DNA from: UBA4656 sp002405525
Lineage (GTDB): Bacteria > Pseudomonadota > Gammaproteobacteria > Xanthomonadales > Ahniellaceae
Direction of reading: 5' to 3'
NCBI GenBank assembly: GCA_036723735.1
Contig: DAIMGT010000045.1
Coordinates: 1 to 32,638, forward strand
Length of the DNA stretch: 32,638 nt
Within the stretch, counting starts at the first letter, position 1. Each line of letters starts with the position of its first letter. Positions 25,116-32,412 of the stretch are shown in pieces. A program made the position numbers and the translations under genes. The notes under the pieces were generated by a model, which was not told the DNA's origin, made no database searches, and saw only the letters and a list, made by a program, of their open reading frames with translations.

Positions 25116-26102
25116 ATGACCCCGATCCGCCACGACTGGACCCGCGCCGAGGCACTCGCCCTGTTCGAGCTGCCCTTCCTGGACCTGGTCCACCGCGCGC
25201 AGTCGATCCACCGCGAACACCAGCCGGCCAACGCAGTGCAGGTGTCGACCCTGCTGTCGATCAAGACCGGCGCCTGCCCCGAGGACTGTGCCTACTGCCC
25301 GCAAAGTGCGCGCTTCGACACCGGGCTCAAGGCCGAACGCCTGATGCCGGTCGAAGCGGTGCTCGACGCAGCGCGCCAGGCCAAGGCCGCGGGGGCGACG
25401 CGCTTCTGCATGGGTGCGGCCTGGCGCAATCCGAAGGACCGCGACCTCGCCCAGGTCGAAGCGATGGTGCGCGGCGTGCGCGAACTCGGCATGGAGACCT
25501 GCGCCACGCTCGGCATGCTCACGCCCCCGCAGGCGCAGCGCCTGGCCGAGGCCGGGCTCGACTACTACAACCACAACCTCGACACCTCGCCCGAACACTA
25601 CGGCGAGATCATCACCACCCGCTGCTACCAGGACCGGCTCGACACGCTCGCCGCCGTGCGCGCGGCCGGCATGAAGACCTGCTGCGGCGGAATCGTCGGC
25701 ATGGGCGAGTCGCGCGACGATCGCGCCGGCCTGATGGTGGCGCTCGCCACCCAGCCCGCGCATCCGGATTCGGTGCCGATCAACCTGCTGGTGAAGGTGC
25801 CGGGCACGCCGCTGGCCGAGGTGCCGGCGCTGCCGCCCTTCGAGTTCGTGCGCACGCTGGCGGTGGCGCGGATTATGATGCCGGCCTCCATGGTGCGCCT
25901 GTCGGCCGGCCGCGAGGGCATGAGCGACGAACTGCAGGCCCTGTGTTTCCTCGCCGGCGCGAACTCGATTTTCTACGGCGAGAAACTGCTCACCACCGGC
26001 AACCCCGACACCGAACGCGACCTCGCCCTGCTCGCCGAACTCGGCATCCGGCCGATGCTGGCCGAGGCGCCGCGCACGGTACACGCCGACATCGCGGCAT
26101 AG
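25116..26102 (+). CDS. bioB: biotin synthase
   Basis: BioB, 328 residues, a radical-SAM enzyme that inserts sulfur into dethiobiotin, the last step of biotin synthesis. The SAM-cluster cysteines are Cys54, Cys58 and Cys61 in GACPEDCAYCPQ, one residue offset from E. coli. The second-cluster region carries METCATLGML, DYYNHNLDTSPEHY and GMKTCCGGIVGMGE; the Arg ligand region is MVRLSAGREGM. ATG at 25116 follows GGAG at 7 bases and is preferred over an upstream in-frame ATG at 25053. First gene of the bio operon. Certain. Confidence 0.97.
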   Translation: MTPIRHDWTRAEALALFELPFLDLVHRAQSIHREHQPANAVQVSTLLSIKTGACPEDCAYCPQSARFDTGLKAERLMPVEAVLDAARQAKAAGATRFCMGAAWRNPKDRDLAQVEAMVRGVRELGMETCATLGMLTPPQAQRLAEAGLDYYNHNLDTSPEHYGEIITTRCYQDRLDTLAAVRAAGMKTCCGGIVGMGESRDDRAGLMVALATQPAHPDSVPINLLVKVPGTPLAEVPALPPFEFVRTLAVARIMMPASMVRLSAGREGMSDELQALCFLAGANSIFYGEKLLTTGNPDTERDLALLAELGIRPMLAEAPRTVHADIAA

Positions 26103-26153
26103 ACTCGGATCGAGGGCGCCCTCGCACGGCGCCGGCGCGGTAGTGCCCCCGTC

Positions 26154-27422
26154 ATGACCCGCCCCTCCCTGCTGCAGCGCCTCGCCGACCGCCACGCACA
26201 ACGCGCGCACGGCGACCTGCTGCGCCGCCTGCGCACGGTGACCCAGGCCGAGGCGGCGCGGGTCGTGATCGACGGCCGCGAACTCGTCCACTTCGCCAGC
26301 AACGACTACCTGGGGCTCGCCGGCCACCCCGCGCTGGCCGACGCACTCGCCGGCGCTGCGCTGCGCTGGGGCGTGGGCGCGACCGCCGCGCATGGACTCG
26401 GCGGACACCGCGCGCCGCACGAGGCGCTGGAGGCCGAACTCGCCGAGTGGACGCAGCGCCCGCGCGCGCTGCTGTTCTCGTCGGGCTGGATGGCCAACCT
26501 CGGCGTGCTGGCGACCCTGCTCGAAGCCGGCGATCTCTGCGTGCAGGACAAGTTGAACCACGCCTGCCTGCTCGACGGCGCGAAGCTCGCCGGGGCGACG
26601 TTGCGCCGCTATCCGCATCGGGATGTCGACGCCGCCGCGCGCCAGCTCGCGCTGGAACCCGAGGCCGGCGCCCTGCTCGCCACCGACGGCGTGTTCAGCA
26701 TGGATGGCACGATCGCACCGCTGCGCGAGCTGGCGGCCGCCTGCGGCGCGGCGGGCGCGGCCTTGATGGTCGACGACGCGCACGGCATCGGCGTGCTGGG
26801 ACCGGAAGGCGCGGGCAGCGTGCGCGCGGCCGGGCTCGGCGTCGACGCGGTGCCGGTCTACATGGCCACGCTCGGCAAGGCGCTGGGCACCTTGGGCGCC
26901 TTCGTCGCCGGCGATGCGCGCCTCATCGACGGCCTGCGCCAGTTCGCGCGCACCCACGTCTTCACCACCGCCCTACCCCCGGCGCTGGCGGAAGCCACGC
27001 GCGCGGCGGTCCGCATCGCGCGCTTCGAGGCCTGGCGGCGCGACAAGCTCGCGGTGCTGGTGTGCCACTTCCGCCGCGGCGCCGCGGCGCGCGGGATCGC
27101 GCTCGCGGACTCGCGCACGCCGATCCAGCCGGTGGTGGTCGGATCCAGCGCGCGCGCCGTCGCGGTGGCCGCGGCACTCGAGGCCGCCGGCTTCCACGTG
27201 CCCGCCGTGCGCCCGCCGACGGTGCCGGAGGGCGCGGCCCGCCTGCGCATCACGCTCACTTCCCTGCACGCCGAGGCCGAGGTCGAAGCCCTGCTCGACG
27301 CCCTCGCCCACGCCTTGGGACAATCCCCCGATGCCAGCGATCCGCGACCTGCAGCACCTGCTCGTGAACCTCGACGCCCGCCGCGTGCCGGGGCGGTTCG
27401 TGTTCGTCGCCGCCCCGGCTGA
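26154..27422 (+). CDS. bioF: 8-amino-7-oxononanoate synthase, C-terminus extended over next gene
   Basis: BioF joins pimeloyl-ACP (or -CoA) with alanine using PLP. Family marks are HFASNDYLGLAGHP near 47-59, AHGLGGHRAPHEALE near 79-93, the DDAHGIGVLGP strand at 207-217 and the PLP lysine Lys242 in ATLGKALGTLG. Family-like sequence ends around residue 388 (LDALAHALGQS). The frame goes on for 34 Pro/Arg-rich residues, overlapping the next gene by 92 bases in another frame. ATG at 26154, 51 bases after bioB, has no clear ribosome site. Enzyme identity is certain; the true end is not. Confidence 0.95.
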   Translation: MTRPSLLQRLADRHAQRAHGDLLRRLRTVTQAEAARVVIDGRELVHFASNDYLGLAGHPALADALAGAALRWGVGATAAHGLGGHRAPHEALEAELAEWTQRPRALLFSSGWMANLGVLATLLEAGDLCVQDKLNHACLLDGAKLAGATLRRYPHRDVDAAARQLALEPEAGALLATDGVFSMDGTIAPLRELAAACGAAGAALMVDDAHGIGVLGPEGAGSVRAAGLGVDAVPVYMATLGKALGTLGAFVAGDARLIDGLRQFARTHVFTTALPPALAEATRAAVRIARFEAWRRDKLAVLVCHFRRGAAARGIALADSRTPIQPVVVGSSARAVAVAAALEAAGFHVPAVRPPTVPEGAARLRITLTSLHAEAEVEALLDALAHALGQSPDASDPRPAAPAREPRRPPRAGAVRVRRRPG

Positions 27423-27720
27423 GCGCCTCGCCACCCTGCCCGCGCTGGCCACGATCCGCGAGGACGAAGGCTGGACTGCGGTGTTGCGCGCCGAGGACGC
27501 CGAGGCGGCGGGACTCGCCTACGACTTCGTCGCCGCCTGGATCACGCTGACCGTGTACTCCGATCTCGCGGCGGTGGGCCTCACCGCCGCGGTGTCGCGC
27601 GCGCTGGCCGACGCCGGCGTCGCCTGCAACGTGCTCGCCGGCCTGCACCACGACCACCTGCTGGTGCCCGAGGCGCACGCCGACGACGCACTCGCCGCGA
27701 TCCGCGCGCTGCGAGGCTGA
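27331..27720 (+). CDS. ACT-domain protein inside the biotin operon
   Basis: 129 residues resembling the small ACT-domain proteins grouped as COG3602. The C-terminal half shows the family pattern: LTVYSDLAAVGLTAAVSRAL, then AGVACNVLAGLHHDHLLVP and a last helix DALAAIRALRG. ACT domains bind amino acids and usually regulate metabolism. The start ATG at 27331 lies inside the 3' part of the bioF frame; the stop is 2 bases before bioH. The tight packing means translation is coupled to the operon. No role in biotin synthesis is known to me, so a regulatory or accessory part is only an inference. Confidence 0.82.
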   Translation: MPAIRDLQHLLVNLDARRVPGRFVFVAAPAERLATLPALATIREDEGWTAVLRAEDAEAAGLAYDFVAAWITLTVYSDLAAVGLTAAVSRALADAGVACNVLAGLHHDHLLVPEAHADDALAAIRALRG

Positions 27721-27722
27721 GC

Positions 27723-28493
27723 ATGCACGTCGAAACCCACGGCGCGGGCCCGCCGCTGGTCCTGGTCCACGGCTGGGCGATGCACGGCGGCATCTTCGCG
27801 CCGCTGCTGCCGGCGCTGGCGGCGCGCTTCACCGTGCACCTCGTCGACCTGCCGGGCCATGGCCGCAGTCCCGAACGCGCCGGTCCGCTCGACTTGCGCG
27901 CCAGCGCGGTGCGGCTCGCGGAGTCCGTACCGGGCGCGATCTGGATCGGCTGGTCGCTCGGCGGCCTGGCGGCGCTGGAAGGCGCGCTGGAGCGCCCGCT
28001 GCACGTGCGCGGGATCGCGCTGGTCGCCGCCAGCCCGCGCTTCGTGGTCGGCCCGGACTGGCCGCACGGTGTGGATCATGCGGTGTTCGACGACTTCGCG
28101 CGCGACCTCGCCACCGACTGGCGCGGCACGCTGGACCGCTTCCTCGCGCTGGAGTGCGTGGGCTCGGACCGCGCGCGCAGCGAGCTGCGCACGCTGCGCG
28201 CGCACGTCTTCGACCGCGGCGAGCCGGCGCTGCACGTGCTCGGCGATGGGCTCAAGATCCTCGCCGACACCGACCTGCGTCCGCACCTGCCGGAACTCGA
28301 GTGCCCCAGCCTGTGGATCGCCGGCGCGCGCGATCGGCTGGTGCCGGCCTCGGCGATGGAAGCCGCGGCGGCGATCGCGCCGCGGGGCACGTCCGTGCGC
28401 ATCGACGGCGGCGGGCATGCGCCGTTCATCGGCCACCCGGATCGCGTGCTTCACGCCCTCGACGAGTGGCTGGCGCGACGCTTCCCCGCATGA
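27723..28493 (+). CDS. bioH: pimeloyl-ACP methyl ester carboxylesterase
   Basis: BioH, 256 residues, an alpha/beta hydrolase that removes the methyl group from pimeloyl-ACP methyl ester, closing the BioC-BioH route. The catalytic triad is Ser78 in IGWSLGGLAAL, Asp204 in GARDRLVP and His232 in GGGHAPF, within a few residues of the E. coli positions (82, 207, 235). The oxyanion region is LVLVHGWAMHGG at 12-23. Starts 2 bases after the ACT gene and overlaps bioC by 4 bases (ATGA). Confidence 0.95.
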   Translation: MHVETHGAGPPLVLVHGWAMHGGIFAPLLPALAARFTVHLVDLPGHGRSPERAGPLDLRASAVRLAESVPGAIWIGWSLGGLAALEGALERPLHVRGIALVAASPRFVVGPDWPHGVDHAVFDDFARDLATDWRGTLDRFLALECVGSDRARSELRTLRAHVFDRGEPALHVLGDGLKILADTDLRPHLPELECPSLWIAGARDRLVPASAMEAAAAIAPRGTSVRIDGGGHAPFIGHPDRVLHALDEWLARRFPA

Positions 28494-29380
28494 ACGGCAT
28501 CGACTTCCGCGCCGTGCGCCGCCACTTCGGCCGCGCGGCGACGACCTACGACGCGGCGGCGGCGCTGCAGCGCGAGGTGGAATCGCGACTGCTCGAAAGC
28601 CTGGTCTTCGCCAAGGTCGAGCCGAACGTCGTGCTCGACCTCGGCGCCGGCACCGGGCATGCGAGCGCGGCGCTGAAGAAGCGCTGGCCGAAGGCGGAGG
28701 TCATCGCGCTGGACGCCGCGCTGCCGATGCTGGTCGCCGCGCGCAGCCACCACGGCTGGCTGCGCAAGTTCGCGCGCGTGGCGGGCGATGCGCGCGCCCT
28801 GCCGCTGCGCGAGGGCGCGGTGGACCTGCTGTTCTCCAACCTCTGCCTGCAGTGGTGCCCCGACCTGCCGGCCGTGCTCGACGAGTTCCGCCGCGTGCTG
28901 CGCCCCGGCGCGCTGCTGCTGTTCAGCACCTTCGGCCCGGACACCCTGCGCGAACTGCGCGCGGCTTTCGCGACCGTCGACCAGGCCCCGCACGTCGCGC
29001 GCTTCCCCGACCTGCCGGTGATCGGCGACGCCCTGCTCGCCGCCGGCTTCCGCGACCCGGTGGTCGACATCGACACCCTCACCACCACCTACGACGACGC
29101 CCGCGCGCTGATGCGCGAACTCAAGGCCCTCGGCGCCACCAACGCCGCCACCGACCGCCCCGGCGGCCTCGGCGGCCGCCGCCGCATCGACGCCGCCTGC
29201 GCCGCCTACGAAGCGCACCGCATCGACGGCCGCCTGCCCGCGACCTGGGAGATCATCACCGCCATGGCCTTCGCGCCCGAACCCGGCCAGCCGCGCCGCG
29301 CGCGCGATGGCGGGCAGATCGCGGCGTTCGATGTGGCGAAGCTGCGGGGGTCGCGGGTGAGGCGAAACGCATCAGACTGA
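28490..29380 (+). CDS. bioC: malonyl-ACP O-methyltransferase
   Basis: BioC, 296 residues, a SAM-dependent methyltransferase that disguises malonyl-ACP as a methyl ester so that fatty-acid enzymes can extend it to pimelate. Family marks are the N-terminal FGRAATTYDAAAALQ (13-27), SAM motif I VVLDLGAGTGHAS (47-59), the acidic residue in IALDAALPML, and LFSNLCLQWCPDL. The C-terminal part is longer than in E. coli (251 residues), a difference seen in other Xanthomonadales-like BioC proteins as far as I recall. Overlaps bioH by 4 bases. Last gene before the composition change at the island. Confidence 0.95.
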   Translation: MNGIDFRAVRRHFGRAATTYDAAAALQREVESRLLESLVFAKVEPNVVLDLGAGTGHASAALKKRWPKAEVIALDAALPMLVAARSHHGWLRKFARVAGDARALPLREGAVDLLFSNLCLQWCPDLPAVLDEFRRVLRPGALLLFSTFGPDTLRELRAAFATVDQAPHVARFPDLPVIGDALLAAGFRDPVVDIDTLTTTYDDARALMRELKALGATNAATDRPGGLGGRRRIDAACAAYEAHRIDGRLPATWEIITAMAFAPEPGQPRRARDGGQIAAFDVAKLRGSRVRRNASD

Positions 29381-29461
29381 AGACCATGGCGCGGCACCAT
29401 AGCCGTCGCCCTATCGGTACGGCGCTTATCCCGGTATCGCCGAACCCCCGGGGCGGAGCGA

Positions 29462-30502
29462 TCAATCGGGCAGCACGACGGGGGCACGGTGTGCCGCGTC
29501 AATTGCCCGAAGAAGCGCCATCGGGACCAGGTAGCGGTCCCCGGCCTTGTCGATCAGCTCGAGCCAGCCAGCAGCACGCAGCGACGCGAAGTCCCGCTTT
29601 GCGCCTACCACGCCCAAGCCGAGCGATCGCTGCAGATCCAGCGTCGAGATCATCAGCGATCGCGCCGCCAAGTGGAGGATGCGTTGGGCCTTCGATGCGG
29701 AAAACCCTTCAGACCGCATTTCAGCCGCCGCGCCGTCCAGCGCGACGCCTATGGCGTTCGCTGTCGCCGGCAGATCTGCGCAACCGGTTGACCAAAGGCG
29801 TCGAAGGGGCTCCAGCTCGCCGAGCATCATCGACGCCGCGGCCTCGCCGAACCTCGAAGGGTCGGAACGGACTTGAGTGCAGTAGTAGTCGAATGCAAGG
29901 GCAGCGTTGGGGCTCGAACGGAGAATCCATCTGCCGAGTAAACGCGCGATGCGGCCGTTCCCGTCACAAAACGGGTGGATCAGTCCAATCTGTGCATGGC
30001 AGACCAGCGAAACCGTGATGTGGCAGTCGTGCGCTTGCGTCAGAAACGACAATAGGTCCCGGACAAGGTCAGGAACGAGCTCTGCGTCCGGCGCGAGTAG
30101 CCTCGTGGCGTCCGGACCAGGTGCGCCGAACCATGCGGGGACCTGACGCAGTCCACGGGGTGCGCCTGCGGCGACCACGGAATGCGCGGCCTCCAGGTCG
30201 CACACGGTGATCATATGCCCATGCAATTGCCGGCCAGCGGCGCGCGACCGCTGGATGGCTCGCGACGTGTGCAGCACATGTGCGATATCCAAGGTCGACG
30301 CGCCTCTGGCGCGCGAGGGAAGATGCGCCCATGCCCCGATCCACGCCATCGGCAAGGCCGCCGATACGGCGATGGTCGCTGCTGATAGCGGAGAACGGGA
30401 CAGCGTTGCTTGCGCCAGGCGCGGCGGCACGACCGACCGCGCAGGGATGCTCGTCCATGGGAGCGCAGCAACGAACTCCGCGCCCATTTGCATGCCGTTC
30501 AT
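29462..30502 (-). CDS. Fic-domain protein (probable AMPylase or related transferase)
   Basis: 346 residues. The Fic active-site loop is complete: HPFCDGNGR at 176-184, with the catalytic His176 and the metal-binding Asp180. The flap region is LRQVPAWFGAPGP (118-130). A winged-helix-like tail follows (DLQRSLGLGVVGAKRDFASL and DRYLVPMALLRAI). Fic proteins move AMP or another phosphate-linked group onto hydroxyls of target proteins. The usual N-terminal inhibitory motif (S/T)xxxE(G/N) is not recognisable; the closest place reads PSRARGAS at 62-69, with Arg where Glu should be. ATG at 30502 overlaps the upstream stop by 4 bases. Codon use differs from the core genes. Target unknown. Confidence 0.87.
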   Translation of the reverse strand: MNGMQMGAEFVAALPWTSIPARSVVPPRLAQATLSRSPLSAATIAVSAALPMAWIGAWAHLPSRARGASTLDIAHVLHTSRAIQRSRAAGRQLHGHMITVCDLEAAHSVVAAGAPRGLRQVPAWFGAPGPDATRLLAPDAELVPDLVRDLLSFLTQAHDCHITVSLVCHAQIGLIHPFCDGNGRIARLLGRWILRSSPNAALAFDYYCTQVRSDPSRFGEAAASMMLGELEPLRRLWSTGCADLPATANAIGVALDGAAAEMRSEGFSASKAQRILHLAARSLMISTLDLQRSLGLGVVGAKRDFASLRAAGWLELIDKAGDRYLVPMALLRAIDAAHRAPVVLPD

Positions 30503-31398
30503 CCGCCGGGGCGCTCGTAGATTCCGACCTGCTCGCCAAGTTGCGGCCGCCGCCAATCGAATCCCGGGCGCAGCGTATTGCTGAACGGTCCAAGTCCGAG
30601 TTCCCGACGCCGCTGCTCCAAGTTGAGCATATAGCGGATCGCGTAGCGGGCGGCCTGCTGCATCTGCCAGGCAGTCAGGCTGGGGCCCTGGTAGCCGAGG
30701 AACTCTCCGGCGCGCCAGTCGCCGCGCATCATCGCGACACGTTGCCATGCTGCGGACTCGATGAGATTGCCGGCGCGAAGTTGCTCCTTGGCTAGCGCAG
30801 CAAGCGCGAACGTCGATCCTCGTACTGCAGCGTCCTCTATGTTGGAATATCCATCCCTGTATCGGCGCTGCTCGTTCTGCTTGATGCCAAGCAAAGCTTG
30901 GGCACTGAGATCGCCCTTGGCTGCGCGAGCTGCGAGGTCTGGCTCTGACTTTTCACTAAGGCCCTCCACCTCCGCCCAGGTTGGATAGCCATGCGCGGCA
31001 AGCCACGCCGCATCCTCTGGCGACAATGCGTCGAAAAGCGTCGCTTCTTCCATCCGGACGTAGCGTGACGCTGGCGGCAGCACAGGCGTGATGCCTTCCG
31101 GGTGCGCCATCAATGGTGGTCGGTCGGGCGGCGACAGGTACGCCGAGGGGTCGGCGGCTGGTGCCGACGGGGCTGCCTGGGTTTGCGTCGAAATCGCGGC
31201 ACGCCCCGTGGCCGCCGGACCGCCGTCTGTCGGCACGCCCGGGGTTGCCGACATGAAGCCAGGCTCCCCGATCGCCAACGTGGCCCTTTCGGTCTTGCGT
31301 TCCCAGCCCAGACCAATGGCCACGAACGCAGCGGTAGCCGCGATGGCGACGATGATCCACCTTCTTCCGCTTTCCGAGGACCCGGTGTCGTTCGCCAT
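30499..31398 (-). CDS. single-pass membrane protein with Sel1/TPR-like region
   Basis: 299 residues, not recognised as a named family. A short cytoplasmic start is followed by one membrane helix (RRWIIVAIAATAAFVAIGLGW, about 12-32), then a Pro/Ala/Thr-rich linker (45-110), then a helical region with Sel1/TPR character (DLAARAAKGDLSAQALLGIK and AAVRGSTFALAALAKEQLRAGN, about 154-225). Most of it is predicted outside the cytoplasm. A very good ribosome site, AAGGAGAAGG, stands 4 bases ahead of the ATG at 31398. It begins 23 bases after the phospholipase-like gene and overlaps the Fic gene, so the three are one operon. It could be an immunity or adaptor protein. Confidence 0.78.
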   Translation of the reverse strand: MANDTGSSESGRRWIIVAIAATAAFVAIGLGWERKTERATLAIGEPGFMSATPGVPTDGGPAATGRAAISTQTQAAPSAPAADPSAYLSPPDRPPLMAHPEGITPVLPPASRYVRMEEATLFDALSPEDAAWLAAHGYPTWAEVEGLSEKSEPDLAARAAKGDLSAQALLGIKQNEQRRYRDGYSNIEDAAVRGSTFALAALAKEQLRAGNLIESAAWQRVAMMRGDWRAGEFLGYQGPSLTAWQMQQAARYAIRYMLNLEQRRRELGLGPFSNTLRPGFDWRRPQLGEQVGIYERPGG

Positions 31399-31421
31399 TC
31401 GACCTTCTCCTTCGTGGGCAG

Positions 31422-32142
31422 CTACTGCGCGCATGTCGACTCCACACTTCTGGCGTTGTACCACGCACGACAGGTCGCCTCAATTTGAAGACTCGCGAAT
31501 CGGGATTGCATCACGGCCGCGCCGAAGCCGCTGCCGATGCCATTCATGATGACTTGCTGGTAGTCGAGGCACTGCATCAGTTGGACGTGATCACCGCAGA
31601 GCACGCGACCGCTCTCGTGATCGTAGAAGCAGCCGTAGTTGTCATTGCAGGTCTGGATCATGTTGCTGCTGAATGCACTGTCGCAGCTTGCCCGATCCGC
31701 ATTGAACTGGGAGTAGCACGTGTCGTGCGTATTGCAGGCGGCCCCGAACGGACCGTCGGGCACCAGCCAGCCGAACCCGGCGGGCCCACATCCGTTGGTG
31801 GTCACCGGTCCTGGGGGCGATGAGCATCCATCAGGCCGCGGGTGGTCGCGCTCCCAGTCGCCACAAGCAACCTGAGGCTGCTGGTAGCTTCCCGGATCGG
31901 AGTAATACGAGGTGTCCCAACCGCCGTACCAACTGCCGCCGCCACCCCCCCCAACCGCCGCCCCATGAGATCGGCCCCCCGTAGACATTGATGGGTGGGC
32001 AACTCCCGCCAGGGCACGACTGCGCAGCGGCGCCCATGGCCGCGGCCATCAGTCCGACCCCGAACACCAAATGAATCGCCCGCGACAGCGACAGCTTTGC
32101 GCCCCGTGCCATCTTGGTCGATGGATTTCCCCGAACGTCCAT
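31422..32142 (-). CDS. secreted phospholipase A2-like protein, frame broken at a G8 run
   Basis: Two frames join at a run of eight G. The first (from ATG 32142, with GGGAGA 5 bases ahead) gives a signal peptide ending AAAMGAAAQ and a Cys/Gly-rich mature start. The second (open from 31988 to 31422) continues with YGGWDTSYYSDPG and a phospholipase A2-like core: NGCGPAGFGW (possible calcium loop), then ACNTHDTCY with the His-Asp pair, then CDSAFSSNMIQTC. The CxxHDxCY block is the mark of secreted PLA2 enzymes. Removing one G joins them into about 239 residues. The second frame alone, from 31988, lacks a signal peptide. It may be a pseudogene, a phase-variable gene or an assembly error. First gene of a three-gene operon. 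Confidence 0.72.
31945..31952 (-). repeat. run of eight G in the phospholipase-like gene
   Basis: Eight C on the plus strand, read as GGGGGGGG on the coding strand. Seven G would join the signal-peptide frame to the PLA2 frame; eight G do not. It lies inside a Gly-rich linker, where changes in length would be tolerated. Confidence 0.85.
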
Positions 32143-32220
32143 ACGTTCTCCCTTGCCATGGACAAGCGCCCCGCGAACGAGGGTTCGTTCCGCGGTCCAA
32201 TCCCCTGGCAAGGAGGCTAC

Positions 32221-32412
32221 GTGATCGATTTCGGTGCTGCTTTCCGAGTATTGCTAGGAAGGCCGGGTGACGCGGCCTACAGGATGCGCCATCGGGCGCT
32301 GTTTCTAGCAAGGCTAGGTTTCCCACCAACCCTTGTCGAAATCGGAGCCTCTCTTGAAATCCGAGTGGGTAATCTGCCCCCGCCTGAACGGACCGCGGAG
32401 CATGCGAAGTGA
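32221..32412 (+). CDS. small unidentified ORF coupled to the transposase
   Basis: 63 codons from GTG at 32221, with AAGGAGG four bases ahead. The product (MIDFGAAFRVLLGRPG..., ending PPPERTAEHAK) is not recognised. Its TGA overlaps the GTG start of the transposase (GTGA), as in translational coupling. An in-frame ATG at 32158 would add 21 residues. Could be an IS accessory frame or chance. Confidence 0.4.
   Translation: MIDFGAAFRVLLGRPGDAAYRMRHRALFLARLGFPPTLVEIGASLEIRVGNLPPPERTAEHAK

Noticed and set aside
24387..26957. 856-codon minus-strand frame through comF, bioB and bioF
   Set aside because: Antisense to bioB and bioF and out of frame with comF; no motif found.
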